The notes under the pieces: model-generated
The model's input: the letters and a program-made list of their open reading frames with translations, nothing else
Told to the model about the DNA's origin: nothing
The model's database searches: none
Source of the DNA: a virus
Reading direction: 5' to 3' (one strand)
IMG/VR virus record: IMGVR_UViG_3300046534_001281
Coordinates: 1-64,000 of that record
Length of the DNA stretch: 64,000 nucleotides
Made by a program: the position numbers and the translations under genes
Part shown: positions 23,972 through 31,680 of the stretch, one piece after another
Numbering within the stretch: position 1 is the first letter of the stretch
Layout: the number at the start of each line of letters is the position of its first letter

Positions 23972-25051
23972 TTAAAAGACCTTCAAGAATGGTTGGTGGC
24001 ACTCACTATCAACTTCAGTTGCAGTTGATAGTTTAGAACAACCACCGTGTCTGTTGATAACAAGGAAGTCGATATCATTTCCTTCGAACTCTTCCGGTAT
24101 TTGAACTGCAATGGTGTTGGTGTTTAATACATCAAACGTTTCAAACATATACCCATCAAACGCAGGACAGTCTTCTGCGAATTTCTCCGAGGCAAAGAAC
24201 GGGTCATAATTTTGAGTTACCAGACCATTACCATTCACCTGTAAAGCAAAGATTGCAGTGATATCACTCAGGTTATTACCATATAAAGTTACGTATTTTC
24301 CGGCCTTTATACAGTCGGGAACGATTTCTTGAATTTCTGGTTTAGCGGTAAGTGTGAACGTATCATCTACTTGTTCTGCCACGAAGACGCCACCCTGTTC
24401 GCTAATTGTGTTGATATTAAATTCAATACAATTCAAAGGACTTACTTCGTTTTGTTCATCGCGAAAAACCCAACCTTCTAATGTTAGATTCATGGTTCCG
24501 ATATTTCTAGCTTTCTGAGTAGAAGGTAGATCGGTCGGGAAATCGATATTAACATTACCATCCCACAAAACTTTACTAACAATCTTGTCATTCTCGAAGG
24601 GGTGTTTCCAAGAAACCATAATATCAGGATTGAATGCTGTTGTGTAGTGCGAGATTATTTGATCGAAGTCTGATTTCTTCGTGGTGACAATTTTAACAGT
24701 ATAAGAAATTTTAACAGGTGTTGGGTATTTATATGTTTTATAATTATCTGTCCCGTCCCAACCACCAACAGTTCTTTCTCTATTCTTAGCCGAGTTTTTG
24801 TCGAGATCTAAATTGAAACCATTCATAAAAACAGAAACAATAGGCAGTTTAACATGGCCTTTAATGTTAATAGTTTCTTCTAGCTGTCTGGTTTTACCTC
24901 CAAACTTGATAGGAACCTTAATTTTCTTTATAATATCGCCCCGACTTCCGTTGGTATTGTAGTCATAGCGATTAATGACAACCCCGTTGAGAGCCGCCAT
25001 CAAATGTAAAGTTAGATTAGTGATTTCATCATTAGATGCTTGATGTTCCAT
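23972..25051 (-). CDS. Tail sheath stabiliser/completion protein, T4 gp15-like, with IPT/TIG-like C-terminal domain
   Basis: 359 aa from ATG 25051. A longer frame reaching 25177 would overlap the divergent gene. The N-terminal about 210 residues follow the gp15 pattern: IKKIKVPIKFGG, KLPIVSVFMNGFNLD, YPTPVKISYTVKIVTTKKSDFDQIISHYTTAFNPD, MNLTLEGWVF. After this, PEIQEIVPDCIKAGKYVTLYGNNL resembles the opening of an IPT/TIG immunoglobulin-like domain. T4 gp15 is 272 aa, so this C-terminal domain is an addition that could decorate the neck. Confidence 0.6.
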   Translation of the reverse strand: MEHQASNDEITNLTLHLMAALNGVVINRYDYNTNGSRGDIIKKIKVPIKFGGKTRQLEETINIKGHVKLPIVSVFMNGFNLDLDKNSAKNRERTVGGWDGTDNYKTYKYPTPVKISYTVKIVTTKKSDFDQIISHYTTAFNPDIMVSWKHPFENDKIVSKVLWDGNVNIDFPTDLPSTQKARNIGTMNLTLEGWVFRDEQNEVSPLNCIEFNINTISEQGGVFVAEQVDDTFTLTAKPEIQEIVPDCIKAGKYVTLYGNNLSDITAIFALQVNGNGLVTQNYDPFFASEKFAEDCPAFDGYMFETFDVLNTNTIAVQIPEEFEGNDIDFLVINRHGGCSKLSTATEVDSECHQPFLKVF

Positions 25052-25056
25052 AACAC

Positions 25057-25064
25057 TAATTATA
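25057..25064. promoter_or_regulatory. Shared divergent late promoter (TAATTATA / TATAATTA)
   Basis: The 16-base gap between two divergent starts has a single late-type box: TATAATTA on the minus strand (five bases before ATG 25051), TAATTATA on the plus strand (three bases before GTG 25068). Confidence 0.5.
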
Positions 25065-25067
25065 TTT

Positions 25068-25835
25068 GTGTCAGCATTTAATCCATCAAGAGACAATATC
25101 ATTACATTCGATCCGAACGTATTTGATAATAACCAACATATTGCTACGAGCGGTTTGGTTGGTTGTGATGCTAACAACCGAACTCAAGAACTATTTAGAG
25201 ACTTGGCTAAAGAAGCCACAAATCTACACGGTCTTTCAGTTATTTATCATAGACAAGATTTTGACCCGAAAAAGGCCCATCCGATTTATGGAGAATCCAA
25301 TGCTAAATTTTTAAAGGGCGAGGAAATGCGTGCTTTGGTTGACATCACGGTTGACTCAACAATGTTATCAGCAATTGGTATTGAGGCTTCTAACGAATTA
25401 ACATTAGAAATTTCGTTTGAATCATTTGCAAACGCTTTTGGTGTAGGTATTTCACCACAAGCGGGAGACAAATTTGAAATTAAAGATCTTCTTTGTAATA
25501 GGCCATCAGGGTTTACCAAAATCATTTTTCAGGTTGAATCACAGGGTGATTCTGATTTGTTTGAGGTATATAAGCGTTGGCAGATTTTCGGAACCAGAAG
25601 TGATTTCTCATATATTGAAGGCGAACCTCAAGAAATTAGCTCAAATGATGTTATCGACTCCTCTTATGCTGGTCCGGTTGATCTTGTTACACACGAACCA
25701 CTCGTAGATGATCCACAAGGGCAGTTTAACGCCCAAGAGCGGGATCTTGAGGAGTTAGCTAAGGATCAGTATAAAGAGGAAGACAGCGATGCTTATGGCG
25801 GCTATTATGATGACGGAATTTATTTTGAAGAGTAA
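25068..25835 (+). CDS. Neck protein, T4 gp14-like
   Basis: 255 aa (T4 gp14 is 256), starting with GTG. The order of blocks agrees with gp14: LFRDLAKEATNLHGLSVIYHRQDFDPKKAHPIYGESNAKF (gp14: L-x-x-E-x-x-x-x-G-x-x-x-x-Y-x-x-R), FESFANAFGVGISPQAGDKFEI, and FEVYKRWQIFGTRSDFSYI. Tail of acidic residues at the end. It would form the head-to-tail joining platform with a gp13 homologue. The adjacent gp15-like gene agrees. Confidence 0.55.
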   Translation: MSAFNPSRDNIITFDPNVFDNNQHIATSGLVGCDANNRTQELFRDLAKEATNLHGLSVIYHRQDFDPKKAHPIYGESNAKFLKGEEMRALVDITVDSTMLSAIGIEASNELTLEISFESFANAFGVGISPQAGDKFEIKDLLCNRPSGFTKIIFQVESQGDSDLFEVYKRWQIFGTRSDFSYIEGEPQEISSNDVIDSSYAGPVDLVTHEPLVDDPQGQFNAQERDLEELAKDQYKEEDSDAYGGYYDDGIYFEE

Positions 25836-25837
25836 AT

Positions 25838-26266
25838 TCATAAATGCTTCGTGTTAATAATTTTAAATAGTTCTTCTTTTAATTCACCATCGATAGGATC
25901 ATTCTCGATATCCATAACACTCTTAGGTATTTCAAAAAACCTCTTATGGATATACTTCTTGTGGTTACTCAAGGCTGAGATGAAAATATTAACCACTGTA
26001 TCCCACGGTATATCTTCGTCATAGAAGTGGTGCCATTTAGTATCATTAACAATGATACTATCTTTGAACTGCCCTATAATATGTTCTGCCGTTATCCTAG
26101 CAAAAGCATTTAGTTGTCGTTTGGCGACATTAAGGACATCGTTTTCGATAAAATTATTATCAACCAAGAACTTTCTTAAAGATCTAGAAAAGATCTTATA
26201 GACCTTACTTGAACCGACTAGAACAATCATTGATGTGATTGTCACACACAGTTGACCTAGAGTCAA
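25838..26266 (-). CDS. Hypothetical 142-aa protein with N-terminal hydrophobic segment
   Basis: Residues 4-20 (GQLCVTITSMIVLVGSS) form a hydrophobic stretch, either a signal anchor or part of a fold. The rest is helical and charged. Its start overlaps the stop of the SegE-like gene by four bases, so they are probably co-transcribed. No family recognised. Confidence 0.6.
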   Translation of the reverse strand: MTLGQLCVTITSMIVLVGSSKVYKIFSRSLRKFLVDNNFIENDVLNVAKRQLNAFARITAEHIIGQFKDSIIVNDTKWHHFYDEDIPWDTVVNIFISALSNHKKYIHKRFFEIPKSVMDIENDPIDGELKEELFKIINTKHL

Positions 26267-26751
26267 CCAATAAAACCTGCGGCTAGCTCTTTTATTCTGT
26301 CAGGCAGAGTAAAATCAATCGAACCCTCTTCGAATTTCTTCTGAAGAGCCTTAGGTGGTTTGTTCTGTCTGAACCCAGCAAATCCATTTAAGAAATCATC
26401 ACGGAATACAGAATGAGAATTCATAATATATAAATTCTCGAAATAGTTCAATTCCCATTGACTCTCAACAATTCTCAATATTTCTCTCTCAACGGGAATA
26501 CCCAATTCCAACCACTTATTAAGTGATTCAGACGAAGAGGTATAATCCCTCCATTTACTATCAACGTAACAGATACGTTTTCTTTTGAAACCTTTGAGTG
26601 GTGCTCTCTTAATTCTCTTTCGAAACTTCTTAATCCCGATGTAGTAGTTGAGTTTTTCTGTATCGGGATTTTTGATAGTCATCAAATACACAAACCCATG
26701 ATCGTTTTCACTAGGTTCAAAATCTTCAGGTATACCTGTCCATGCGTTCAT
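26263..26751 (-). CDS. GIY-YIG nuclease-like protein, SegE type
   Basis: 162 aa. GFVYLMTIKN (about residues 19-28) and NYYIGIKKF (about 35-43) form the GIY-YIG pair. WRDYTSSSESLNKWL, EREIL and ELNYFENLYIM follow with the expected conserved R, E and aromatic residues. Resembles the SegE-type putative endonucleases found in T4-like head regions. Could be a mobile endonuclease or a repurposed head-linked nuclease. Confidence 0.65.
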   Translation of the reverse strand: MNAWTGIPEDFEPSENDHGFVYLMTIKNPDTEKLNYYIGIKKFRKRIKRAPLKGFKRKRICYVDSKWRDYTSSSESLNKWLELGIPVEREILRIVESQWELNYFENLYIMNSHSVFRDDFLNGFAGFRQNKPPKALQKKFEEGSIDFTLPDRIKELAAGFIG

Positions 26752-26759
26752 AGATGTAG

Positions 26760-27002
26760 TTAAGATTTCTTTTTCTTTTTACAACCACATGGCTTCTTAC
26801 ATTTACATTTCACCTTTTTAGCTCCTGCGGGGATTCTAGCATCACCAGTAGCATAGAAATCATTATTAGTAGGGTCTACCGAATTACCGAACTCACCATT
26901 AACGGGTTGTTGCTCAACTCCGGTGACTTCGGCAGTGAAAACTCCAGAAGATGTCATCTCTTCCAAATTGGCAATAAGTTGCTCGAATTTAGTATTTTCC
27001 AT
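26760..27002 (-). CDS. Small late head-cluster protein that copies a capsid-protein segment
   Basis: 80 aa, divergent from the scaffold gene and with its own late box. Residues 32-58 match residues 98-124 of the major capsid protein encoded 1 kb away at 21 of 27 positions (QPVNG, PTNNDFYA, GDAR shared). Before this lies KFEQLIANLEE with an L-x-E site, which the gp21-type protease could cut. After it, a Cys/Lys-rich tail KCKCKKPCGCKKKKKS. Probably packaged or part of the prohead core, since it occupies the slot of T4 67/68. Function unknown. Confidence 0.7.
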   Translation of the reverse strand: MENTKFEQLIANLEEMTSSGVFTAEVTGVEQQPVNGEFGNSVDPTNNDFYATGDARIPAGAKKVKCKCKKPCGCKKKKKS

Positions 27003-27007
27003 AAAGT

Positions 27008-27013
27008 TAATTA
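27008..27013 (-). promoter_or_regulatory. Late promoter element TAATTA (minus strand)
   Basis: Five bases before the ATG of the 80-aa gene. Confidence 0.5.
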
Positions 27014-27042
27014 GTAAATTAAAAAGTTAGGTGCGTAGAACA

Positions 27043-27050
27043 TAATTAAT
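27043..27050 (+). promoter_or_regulatory. Late promoter element TAATTAAT
   Basis: Three bases before the scaffold ATG at 27054. Confidence 0.5.
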
Positions 27051-27053
27051 AGC

Positions 27054-27944
27054 ATGGAAAAATTATTCGAGAGCCTATTCAGCGACCAAGAGGGTGTGTT
27101 TTCTGAATCTACCCAAAAATCTATTATGGAGGCATTCGATGCCAAAGTATTAGTAGTAGCCGAAGAAAGATCCATTCTCGCAACCGAAGCTATGGATAAG
27201 AGCCATACTATCATGTTACAGCAACTTGTAGAAAGTCACAATACAAAGCTTAAGACTGAATTGAAATCTCTTGAAGAGTCAATTGATACCGAGCATACAG
27301 AAAAGGTTGAAAACCTTTTTGTTAAGCTTGATGAAGATCGTGCCCACAAATTACAAGGGGTTAAAGATTACTACGAAGGTCTGCTTAATGAGTCTGTTAA
27401 GACCGAGAGTGATGTTCTGGTCGAAGCTGTTGATAAGTTTCTTGATACATGGTTGGAAGAAAAAGTTCCTACTGAGTTTCTAGAGGAAGCGGCTAAGAAA
27501 GATTATAGCCAAGACCTTCTTAAGAAGATTTCAAACCTAGTTGGTATTAATGAGTCGGTTGATTCTGATATCAGAGAAGGTCTTACGGATGCCCGCAATC
27601 TTATTGATCGCCAAAGCAAGATTATCGACGATCTTAAAAAGGATAACTTCCTTCGTGAATCTACTAACAAACTTCCAGTGCTTGAAAAACAGCAAATTAT
27701 GGAAAGCTTCGAAGGACACGACTTTGAATTTACTAAAAGGAATTTTAGTTTTCAACAAAAACAAATCTCTAAAGACAAAGAAGCTTCTGATCGTGTAGTT
27801 CAGGAACAAACTTCTAGTCAAAATGTTGATCAATCCCGAGTGCTTAATGAGCAAGTAGGGGTGGATAAAGAAGAGGAACCTAAATCTGTGTTGGCGGGTT
27901 GGGCAGAAATGTTAAATAGCGGTTACGGTGTTTACGGACGTTAA
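27054..27944 (+). CDS. Prohead core scaffold protein, T4 gp22-like
   Basis: 296 aa (T4 gp22 is 269). Directly upstream of the major capsid gene, as in T4. Nearly all charged helix (MEKLFESLFSDQEG, then Glu/Lys/Leu heptads from residue 45 to 150), as expected for a coiled-coil scaffold. It contains several (I/L)-x-E sites for the gp21-type protease. The C-terminus AGWAEMLNSGYGVYGR is typical of gp22-type proteins. It would be degraded and released during head maturation. Confidence 0.85.
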   Translation: MEKLFESLFSDQEGVFSESTQKSIMEAFDAKVLVVAEERSILATEAMDKSHTIMLQQLVESHNTKLKTELKSLEESIDTEHTEKVENLFVKLDEDRAHKLQGVKDYYEGLLNESVKTESDVLVEAVDKFLDTWLEEKVPTEFLEEAAKKDYSQDLLKKISNLVGINESVDSDIREGLTDARNLIDRQSKIIDDLKKDNFLRESTNKLPVLEKQQIMESFEGHDFEFTKRNFSFQQKQISKDKEASDRVVQEQTSSQNVDQSRVLNEQVGVDKEEEPKSVLAGWAEMLNSGYGVYGR

Positions 27945-27976
27945 TATTTCTTAAAAAATAAACAAACACTACAAAA

Positions 27977-27984
27977 TATAATAA
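27977..27984 (+). promoter_or_regulatory. Late-type element TATAATAA
   Basis: One base before the capsid gene ATG at 27986. Confidence 0.45.
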
Positions 27985-27985
27985 T

Positions 27986-29533
27986 ATGAATGCATATGAT
28001 ATCGACCTCACCTCGAAGCAACGCGAGGAAAGAGTCCTAAAGACATGGCAACCTCTTCTTGAATCCACAGATACAACTCTTCGTGGTTTCAAGAATACCA
28101 AACAGGCTGTCCAAACCGCTGTTCTCTTAGAGAATCAGTACCGCCACATGGCACAGAACCCAGATACTTATGGTGCTCTCCCTACCCTTAATCAGGTTAT
28201 CGGAGAATCCCTTAATACTCAAGGAACTTTCCATGCGTATGGTAATGGTGATGCTGCTTTTGGAGCAACACTTAATCAGCCAGTAAATGGCCAGTATGGT
28301 AATACTGTTTCCCCTACCAATAATGACTTCTATGCAAGAGGTGATGCTCGTCTTCCGAACGTGGTTATGCCAATGATTCGCAGAACGTTCCCAGAACTAC
28401 TTGCTAATGAGATTGTTGGAGTTCAGCCTATGTCTTCCCCCGTTGGAATGGCGTTTGCTCTTCGCTTCCAATATGATTCTGAGTCACTTGCTGATTTCTC
28501 TCCTGACGGCGGGAACACTGCTAACAGTGCCCCTCCTGCTTATAGAACTGCTAGTAATGGTGTTGAAGCATCACACAACCATCTTAACACTGCGTTCACC
28601 GGAACATTGAATGCCGATCTCGACGGTATCGAAGCTGGTGTATCTCAAGCTAACGGTGTTGATACTGATACTGCTGACTTTGCATACCCTGCACAAGATC
28701 AAGGTGTCGCTCGTCTACTCGCAGATGTTGAACTTACTACTGATATTCCTCAGATGAGTCTCACCATCGAAAAGACCGCAGTTGAAGCCGGTTCTCGTAA
28801 ACTTGCTGTTAAGTTCTCTTTGGAACTTGAGCAAGATCTTCAGAACATGCACTCAATCTCGGTTGATGATGAAATGACTAACATGATGTCTTATGAATTG
28901 CAAGCTGAAATTGATCGCGAGCTTCTTATGAGAATTATCAAGTCCACTCTTTCGGCTGGACCAGAACGTGGTTACACAATCTGGAATCCTGCTAATGCAG
29001 ATGGTCGTTGGTCCGCAGAACGTTCGGTTAACTTGTGGCAAGCAATTCGTGTTCAATCACGTTTGGTTGGTCTTCGTAACAGACGTGGAGCTGCCAACTT
29101 CGCAGTTGTAACTCCTTATGTTGCGGCTATCCTTGAAACTCTTCCTAACTTCAAAGCTTTCGAGATTGATGCAAACGTTGAGCAAGTATTCGGTAACTCT
29201 CGCGCAGGAACTCTTGGAGCACTTAAGGTGTTCGTTGATACCCGCTCTGAGTCTCAGTATCAGTCCGCTATCCGTGATACCCGTGTTGACTATATCCTTC
29301 TTGGTTATAAAGGCGCAGATACAGGTGATTGTGGTTTGGTTTATCTCCCTTACATCCCAGTTCAGGTGCAACGCACTATGGCTGCGAATGATTTCGGACA
29401 GAGAATCGGCCTATCCACTAGATATGCTATCGCCGCAAATTTGAACGGGTCTAGCAATTATTACCATATGATAATAATGAAAGGGCTTACTGACGGTATC
29501 GATGGAACCGAAACTAAGCAATTTGCTTGGTAA
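27986..29533 (+). CDS. Major capsid protein, T4 gp23-like
   Basis: 515 aa (T4 gp23 is 521). Conserved gp23 blocks are visible: VVMPMIRRTFPELLANEIVGVQPMSSPVGMAFALRF (about residues 126-161), NADGRWSAERSVNLWQAIR, and KGADTGDCGLVYLPYIPVQV near residue 460. I72-G-E74 is a good gp21-type maturation site, so mature protein would begin at about residue 75. Codon use is richer in G/C-ending codons than in its neighbours, consistent with high expression. A strong terminator follows. Confidence 0.95.
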   Translation: MNAYDIDLTSKQREERVLKTWQPLLESTDTTLRGFKNTKQAVQTAVLLENQYRHMAQNPDTYGALPTLNQVIGESLNTQGTFHAYGNGDAAFGATLNQPVNGQYGNTVSPTNNDFYARGDARLPNVVMPMIRRTFPELLANEIVGVQPMSSPVGMAFALRFQYDSESLADFSPDGGNTANSAPPAYRTASNGVEASHNHLNTAFTGTLNADLDGIEAGVSQANGVDTDTADFAYPAQDQGVARLLADVELTTDIPQMSLTIEKTAVEAGSRKLAVKFSLELEQDLQNMHSISVDDEMTNMMSYELQAEIDRELLMRIIKSTLSAGPERGYTIWNPANADGRWSAERSVNLWQAIRVQSRLVGLRNRRGAANFAVVTPYVAAILETLPNFKAFEIDANVEQVFGNSRAGTLGALKVFVDTRSESQYQSAIRDTRVDYILLGYKGADTGDCGLVYLPYIPVQVQRTMAANDFGQRIGLSTRYAIAANLNGSSNYYHMIIMKGLTDGIDGTETKQFAW

Positions 29534-29554
29534 GTTTTAATACCTAAAAATTCC

Positions 29555-29588
29555 AAAGAGCGTAACTTAAATGTTACGCTCTTTTTTT
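29555..29588 (+). terminator. Intrinsic terminator after the capsid gene
   Basis: AAAGAGCGTAAC and GTTACGCTCTTT arms around a six-base loop, followed by a T-run. Confidence 0.9.
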
Positions 29589-29589
29589 G

Positions 29590-29617
29590 TTGACAAAGGT
29601 AGCAATTTGGTTATATT
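29590..29617 (+). promoter_or_regulatory. Early promoter
   Basis: TTGACA, 16 bases, TATATT, then six bases to the GTG at 29624. Confidence 0.6.
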
Positions 29618-29623
29618 TGTCTT

Positions 29624-29935
29624 GTGAAAAAAGGTGGTAATGAAACATTCATTAAAAAATCAAAACAAAAATTTGGCGATAGATACACCTATGGAGAAAC
29701 AGTTTACAGTGGCTCAAAAACCCCTCTAAGCTTTCGTTGTAAGGAACATCAAACTCTGATTACATTAACACCAGAATCCCATTATAGGAGTAAGAACGGT
29801 GGTTGTAAAAAATGTTTTACTGCTTCTTATAGAAAAGACTCGTCTTATTTCATCGAAAAGTCTAAAAAGCAATTTCCCGATAAATTTGAATATGCAAGGT
29901 CACGGGTTCAACCGAATCTGGGATTGCGGAAATAA
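29624..29935 (+). CDS. Truncated zinc-ribbon-repeat protein related to the endonuclease at 17.1 kb
   Basis: 103 aa from GTG, supported by the promoter six bases upstream. One full repeat (FIKKSKQKFGDRYTY...FRCKEHQ...GCKKCF) and the start of a second (FIEKSKKQFPDKFEYARS) match the repeats of the 396-aa endonuclease. There is no nuclease domain. Either a remnant of a homing endonuclease or a small derived DNA-binding protein. Confidence 0.6.
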   Translation: MKKGGNETFIKKSKQKFGDRYTYGETVYSGSKTPLSFRCKEHQTLITLTPESHYRSKNGGCKKCFTASYRKDSSYFIEKSKKQFPDKFEYARSRVQPNLGLRK

Positions 29936-29959
29936 TGTTTGGATTTGGGAAGATAAATC

Positions 29960-29988
29960 TTGACGTAACTCAGGAATAGTGGTAATAT
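29960..29988 (+). promoter_or_regulatory. Early promoter, decides a GTG start
   Basis: TTGACG, 17 bases, TAATAT, then nine bases (ending GTT) to GTG at 29998. Confidence 0.75.
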
Positions 29989-29997
29989 ACCTACGTT

Positions 29998-30483
29998 GTG
30001 AGAGATTACCAGATGAATAACGTGTATGAAGCAGAAGACTTGGCCTTTGAAGGCGAGGGATTTATCAACGAACTCACCAAAGAAGAAACAGAGAAAAAAG
30101 TCTGGGATATCCTTAATTCGGAATTCGTATTCGAATTAATCGAAGAATATAGTTTTGTAAACGAGGTGGACGCAGATTTCACAATAACCCTAAACGATAA
30201 ACGACACAAATACCCTAAAGCAGACGAGACGGGTGTGGTTTTTGCGGAGAACTCAAGATCCAACATTATTGTTTTACATGAACTGGCACACTCGCTGACT
30301 ATGCATTCGTATTGTGAATCAACCACCCCTGAAGGTGTAAAATTCACGCCACATGGACCGCATTTTGCTTTCGTTTACCTCAAGCTTGTAGAAGAATTCT
30401 TAGAAGAAGAGTATCTAAACCTGCTAGCTGCATTCATTTCAACAGATGTAGATTCAACTCCAGAAGAAATCAAAACTAAATAA
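29998..30483 (+). CDS. Putative zinc metalloprotease (HExxH)
   Basis: 161 aa. The GTG start is chosen because it lies exactly nine bases after the -10 box; an ATG follows 15 bases later. VLHELAHSLTMHSY (about residues 96-109) has the HExxH zinc motif, and HGPHFAFVYL about 20 residues on may supply the third ligand. Resembles phage and bacterial proteins with 'V-L-H-E-L-A-H' and 'H-G-x-x-F'. The target is unknown. First of a three-gene run. Confidence 0.65.
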   Translation: MRDYQMNNVYEAEDLAFEGEGFINELTKEETEKKVWDILNSEFVFELIEEYSFVNEVDADFTITLNDKRHKYPKADETGVVFAENSRSNIIVLHELAHSLTMHSYCESTTPEGVKFTPHGPHFAFVYLKLVEEFLEEEYLNLLAAFISTDVDSTPEEIKTK

Positions 30484-30486
30484 ACT

Positions 30487-30810
30487 ATGACTAAAAAAGA
30501 AGCAGACGTAATAATCGAAAAGCTGTCAGAATCGGATAATCCGGATTACCCCGCAGCAAAGACCGAAGAACACGAAGATGGCGGATTTAACTTATTCGAA
30601 TCTTTACCTGTAGAGTATCGGCTGAAAGCCGTCCTCACAAAGGATATTGTAATGGGTGAAGGAATCGTCGCTTATCGATATGAGAGAAATGACACACTTG
30701 AGGATGGATGGTTCCGGTCTTCTGCGGTCACTAAGATTGAAGAGGGGGACTCAGATGAAACACTAGTCTCTACGAGAAACAGCATCTACAAAATCACACC
30801 TAACAAATAA
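30487..30810 (+). CDS. Hypothetical 107-aa protein
   Basis: Three bases after the metalloprotease and overlapping the lipoprotein gene by one base (TAATG). Acidic N-terminus (KLSESDNPDYPAAKTEEHED), then a compact domain ending VSTRNSIYKITPNK. No family recognised. Confidence 0.6.
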   Translation: MTKKEADVIIEKLSESDNPDYPAAKTEEHEDGGFNLFESLPVEYRLKAVLTKDIVMGEGIVAYRYERNDTLEDGWFRSSAVTKIEEGDSDETLVSTRNSIYKITPNK

Positions 30811-31115
30811 TGAAATATTTTATACTACCACTATTGCTCATTAGCCTGTCTTCTTGTGTTCCGCATTCGTATGTTCAAACTACGGAATATTCGGCGACAG
30901 GTGAGGTTGTTTCAAATTCTAAAGAGACCACCCCAACCGCGTCAGAACCCGTAAGACGAGTCGTGGTAAGGCGACAATACACCCCACCAGTATATTACAC
31001 ACGTTCTCCTTGGTGTTCCCAAACATCCTATGTTGACCCTTACCCTTGGTTGTCTAATAGAAGTTGCTATAGGTTCCCGACATATAGAGTATGGCACGGT
31101 GGGGGAATTCGCTAG
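30810..31115 (+). CDS. Putative lipoprotein (101 aa)
   Basis: Signal peptide MKYFILPLLLISLSSC with lipobox L-S-S-C, Cys at residue 16. The mature part is Pro, Tyr, Arg and Trp rich (YTPPVYYTRSPWCSQ). A phage lipoprotein could act at lysis (spanin-like), block superinfection, or sit in the envelope. Overlaps the convergent gene by four bases. Confidence 0.7.
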   Translation: MKYFILPLLLISLSSCVPHSYVQTTEYSATGEVVSNSKETTPTASEPVRRVVVRRQYTPPVYYTRSPWCSQTSYVDPYPWLSNRSCYRFPTYRVWHGGGIR

Positions 31116-31624
31116 TCGATATCAATAACCTTTGGTTCATCCTCTGACTTTTCGATCTTATCAAGACCCTTAAGGCAGTCGGTGATCCCGCCATAAAAAT
31201 GGTTATTGTTTTGGGTATTAGTTACTATTTTTTTAGTGTCGCCTCTCTTTTCTAATTCGATTAGTTTGTGTTCTAACTTAATATCAGCCATTGCCTTATC
31301 GTGGGCCATCTTTTCTTTCCTTGCTTCTCTGGCATCTAGCTTTCCTGCTGTGTTGTTAGCGTGTCCTATTAGGGCAGCAAGACCTTGGAGAGTTGATTCG
31401 TAGGTGTCGCCAGCTTCGACTTTATCGATTAATTCATTAGTAGCCCTTTTTAACTTATCAGCGACATCACTTAATGTTGAATAGAATGTGTCAACGACAT
31501 TATCCTCATTAATTCTTTCTGCTTCTTTTTGGATTCTGGGGGTTTTCTCTGGCAATTGATCCAATTCCAAGGTATCATCCTCTAATTCTGCCAAAAGATC
31601 GTCTAAGTCATCTGATTCGCTCAT
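31112..31624 (-). CDS. Possible terminase small subunit, T4 gp16-like
   Basis: 170 aa (T4 gp16 is 164). Acidic N-terminus, a central helical hairpin (NVVDTFYSTLSDVADKLKRA to KLDAREARKEKMAHDK), then TQNNNHFYGGITDCLKGL, like the N-N-x-x-F-x-G-S-x-x-x-L end of T4-like small terminases. The late box and nearby head genes agree. No large terminase is present in the window, so this remains tentative. Confidence 0.45.
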   Translation of the reverse strand: MSESDDLDDLLAELEDDTLELDQLPEKTPRIQKEAERINEDNVVDTFYSTLSDVADKLKRATNELIDKVEAGDTYESTLQGLAALIGHANNTAGKLDAREARKEKMAHDKAMADIKLEHKLIELEKRGDTKKIVTNTQNNNHFYGGITDCLKGLDKIEKSEDEPKVIDID

Positions 31625-31629
31625 AAAAA

Positions 31630-31635
31630 TAATTA
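31630..31635 (-). promoter_or_regulatory. Late promoter element TAATTA (minus strand)
   Basis: Five bases before the ATG at 31624. Confidence 0.5.
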
Positions 31636-31645
31636 GGTATTTTAC

Positions 31646-31674
31646 TTGTCAAAACCAACTTTTACTTATATACT
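31646..31674 (+). promoter_or_regulatory. Early promoter
   Basis: TTGTCA, 17 bases, TATACT, then six bases to the ATG at 31681. Confidence 0.65.
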
Positions 31675-31680
31675 AAACAA

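Noticed and set aside
25052-25177. Longer N-terminus for the gp15-like protein
   Set aside because: Would run through the divergent promoter and into the gp14-like gene.
31112-31624. Firm naming as terminase small subunit
   Set aside because: Only the helical hairpin and terminal motif agree, and the large subunit is not in the window; kept as tentative.
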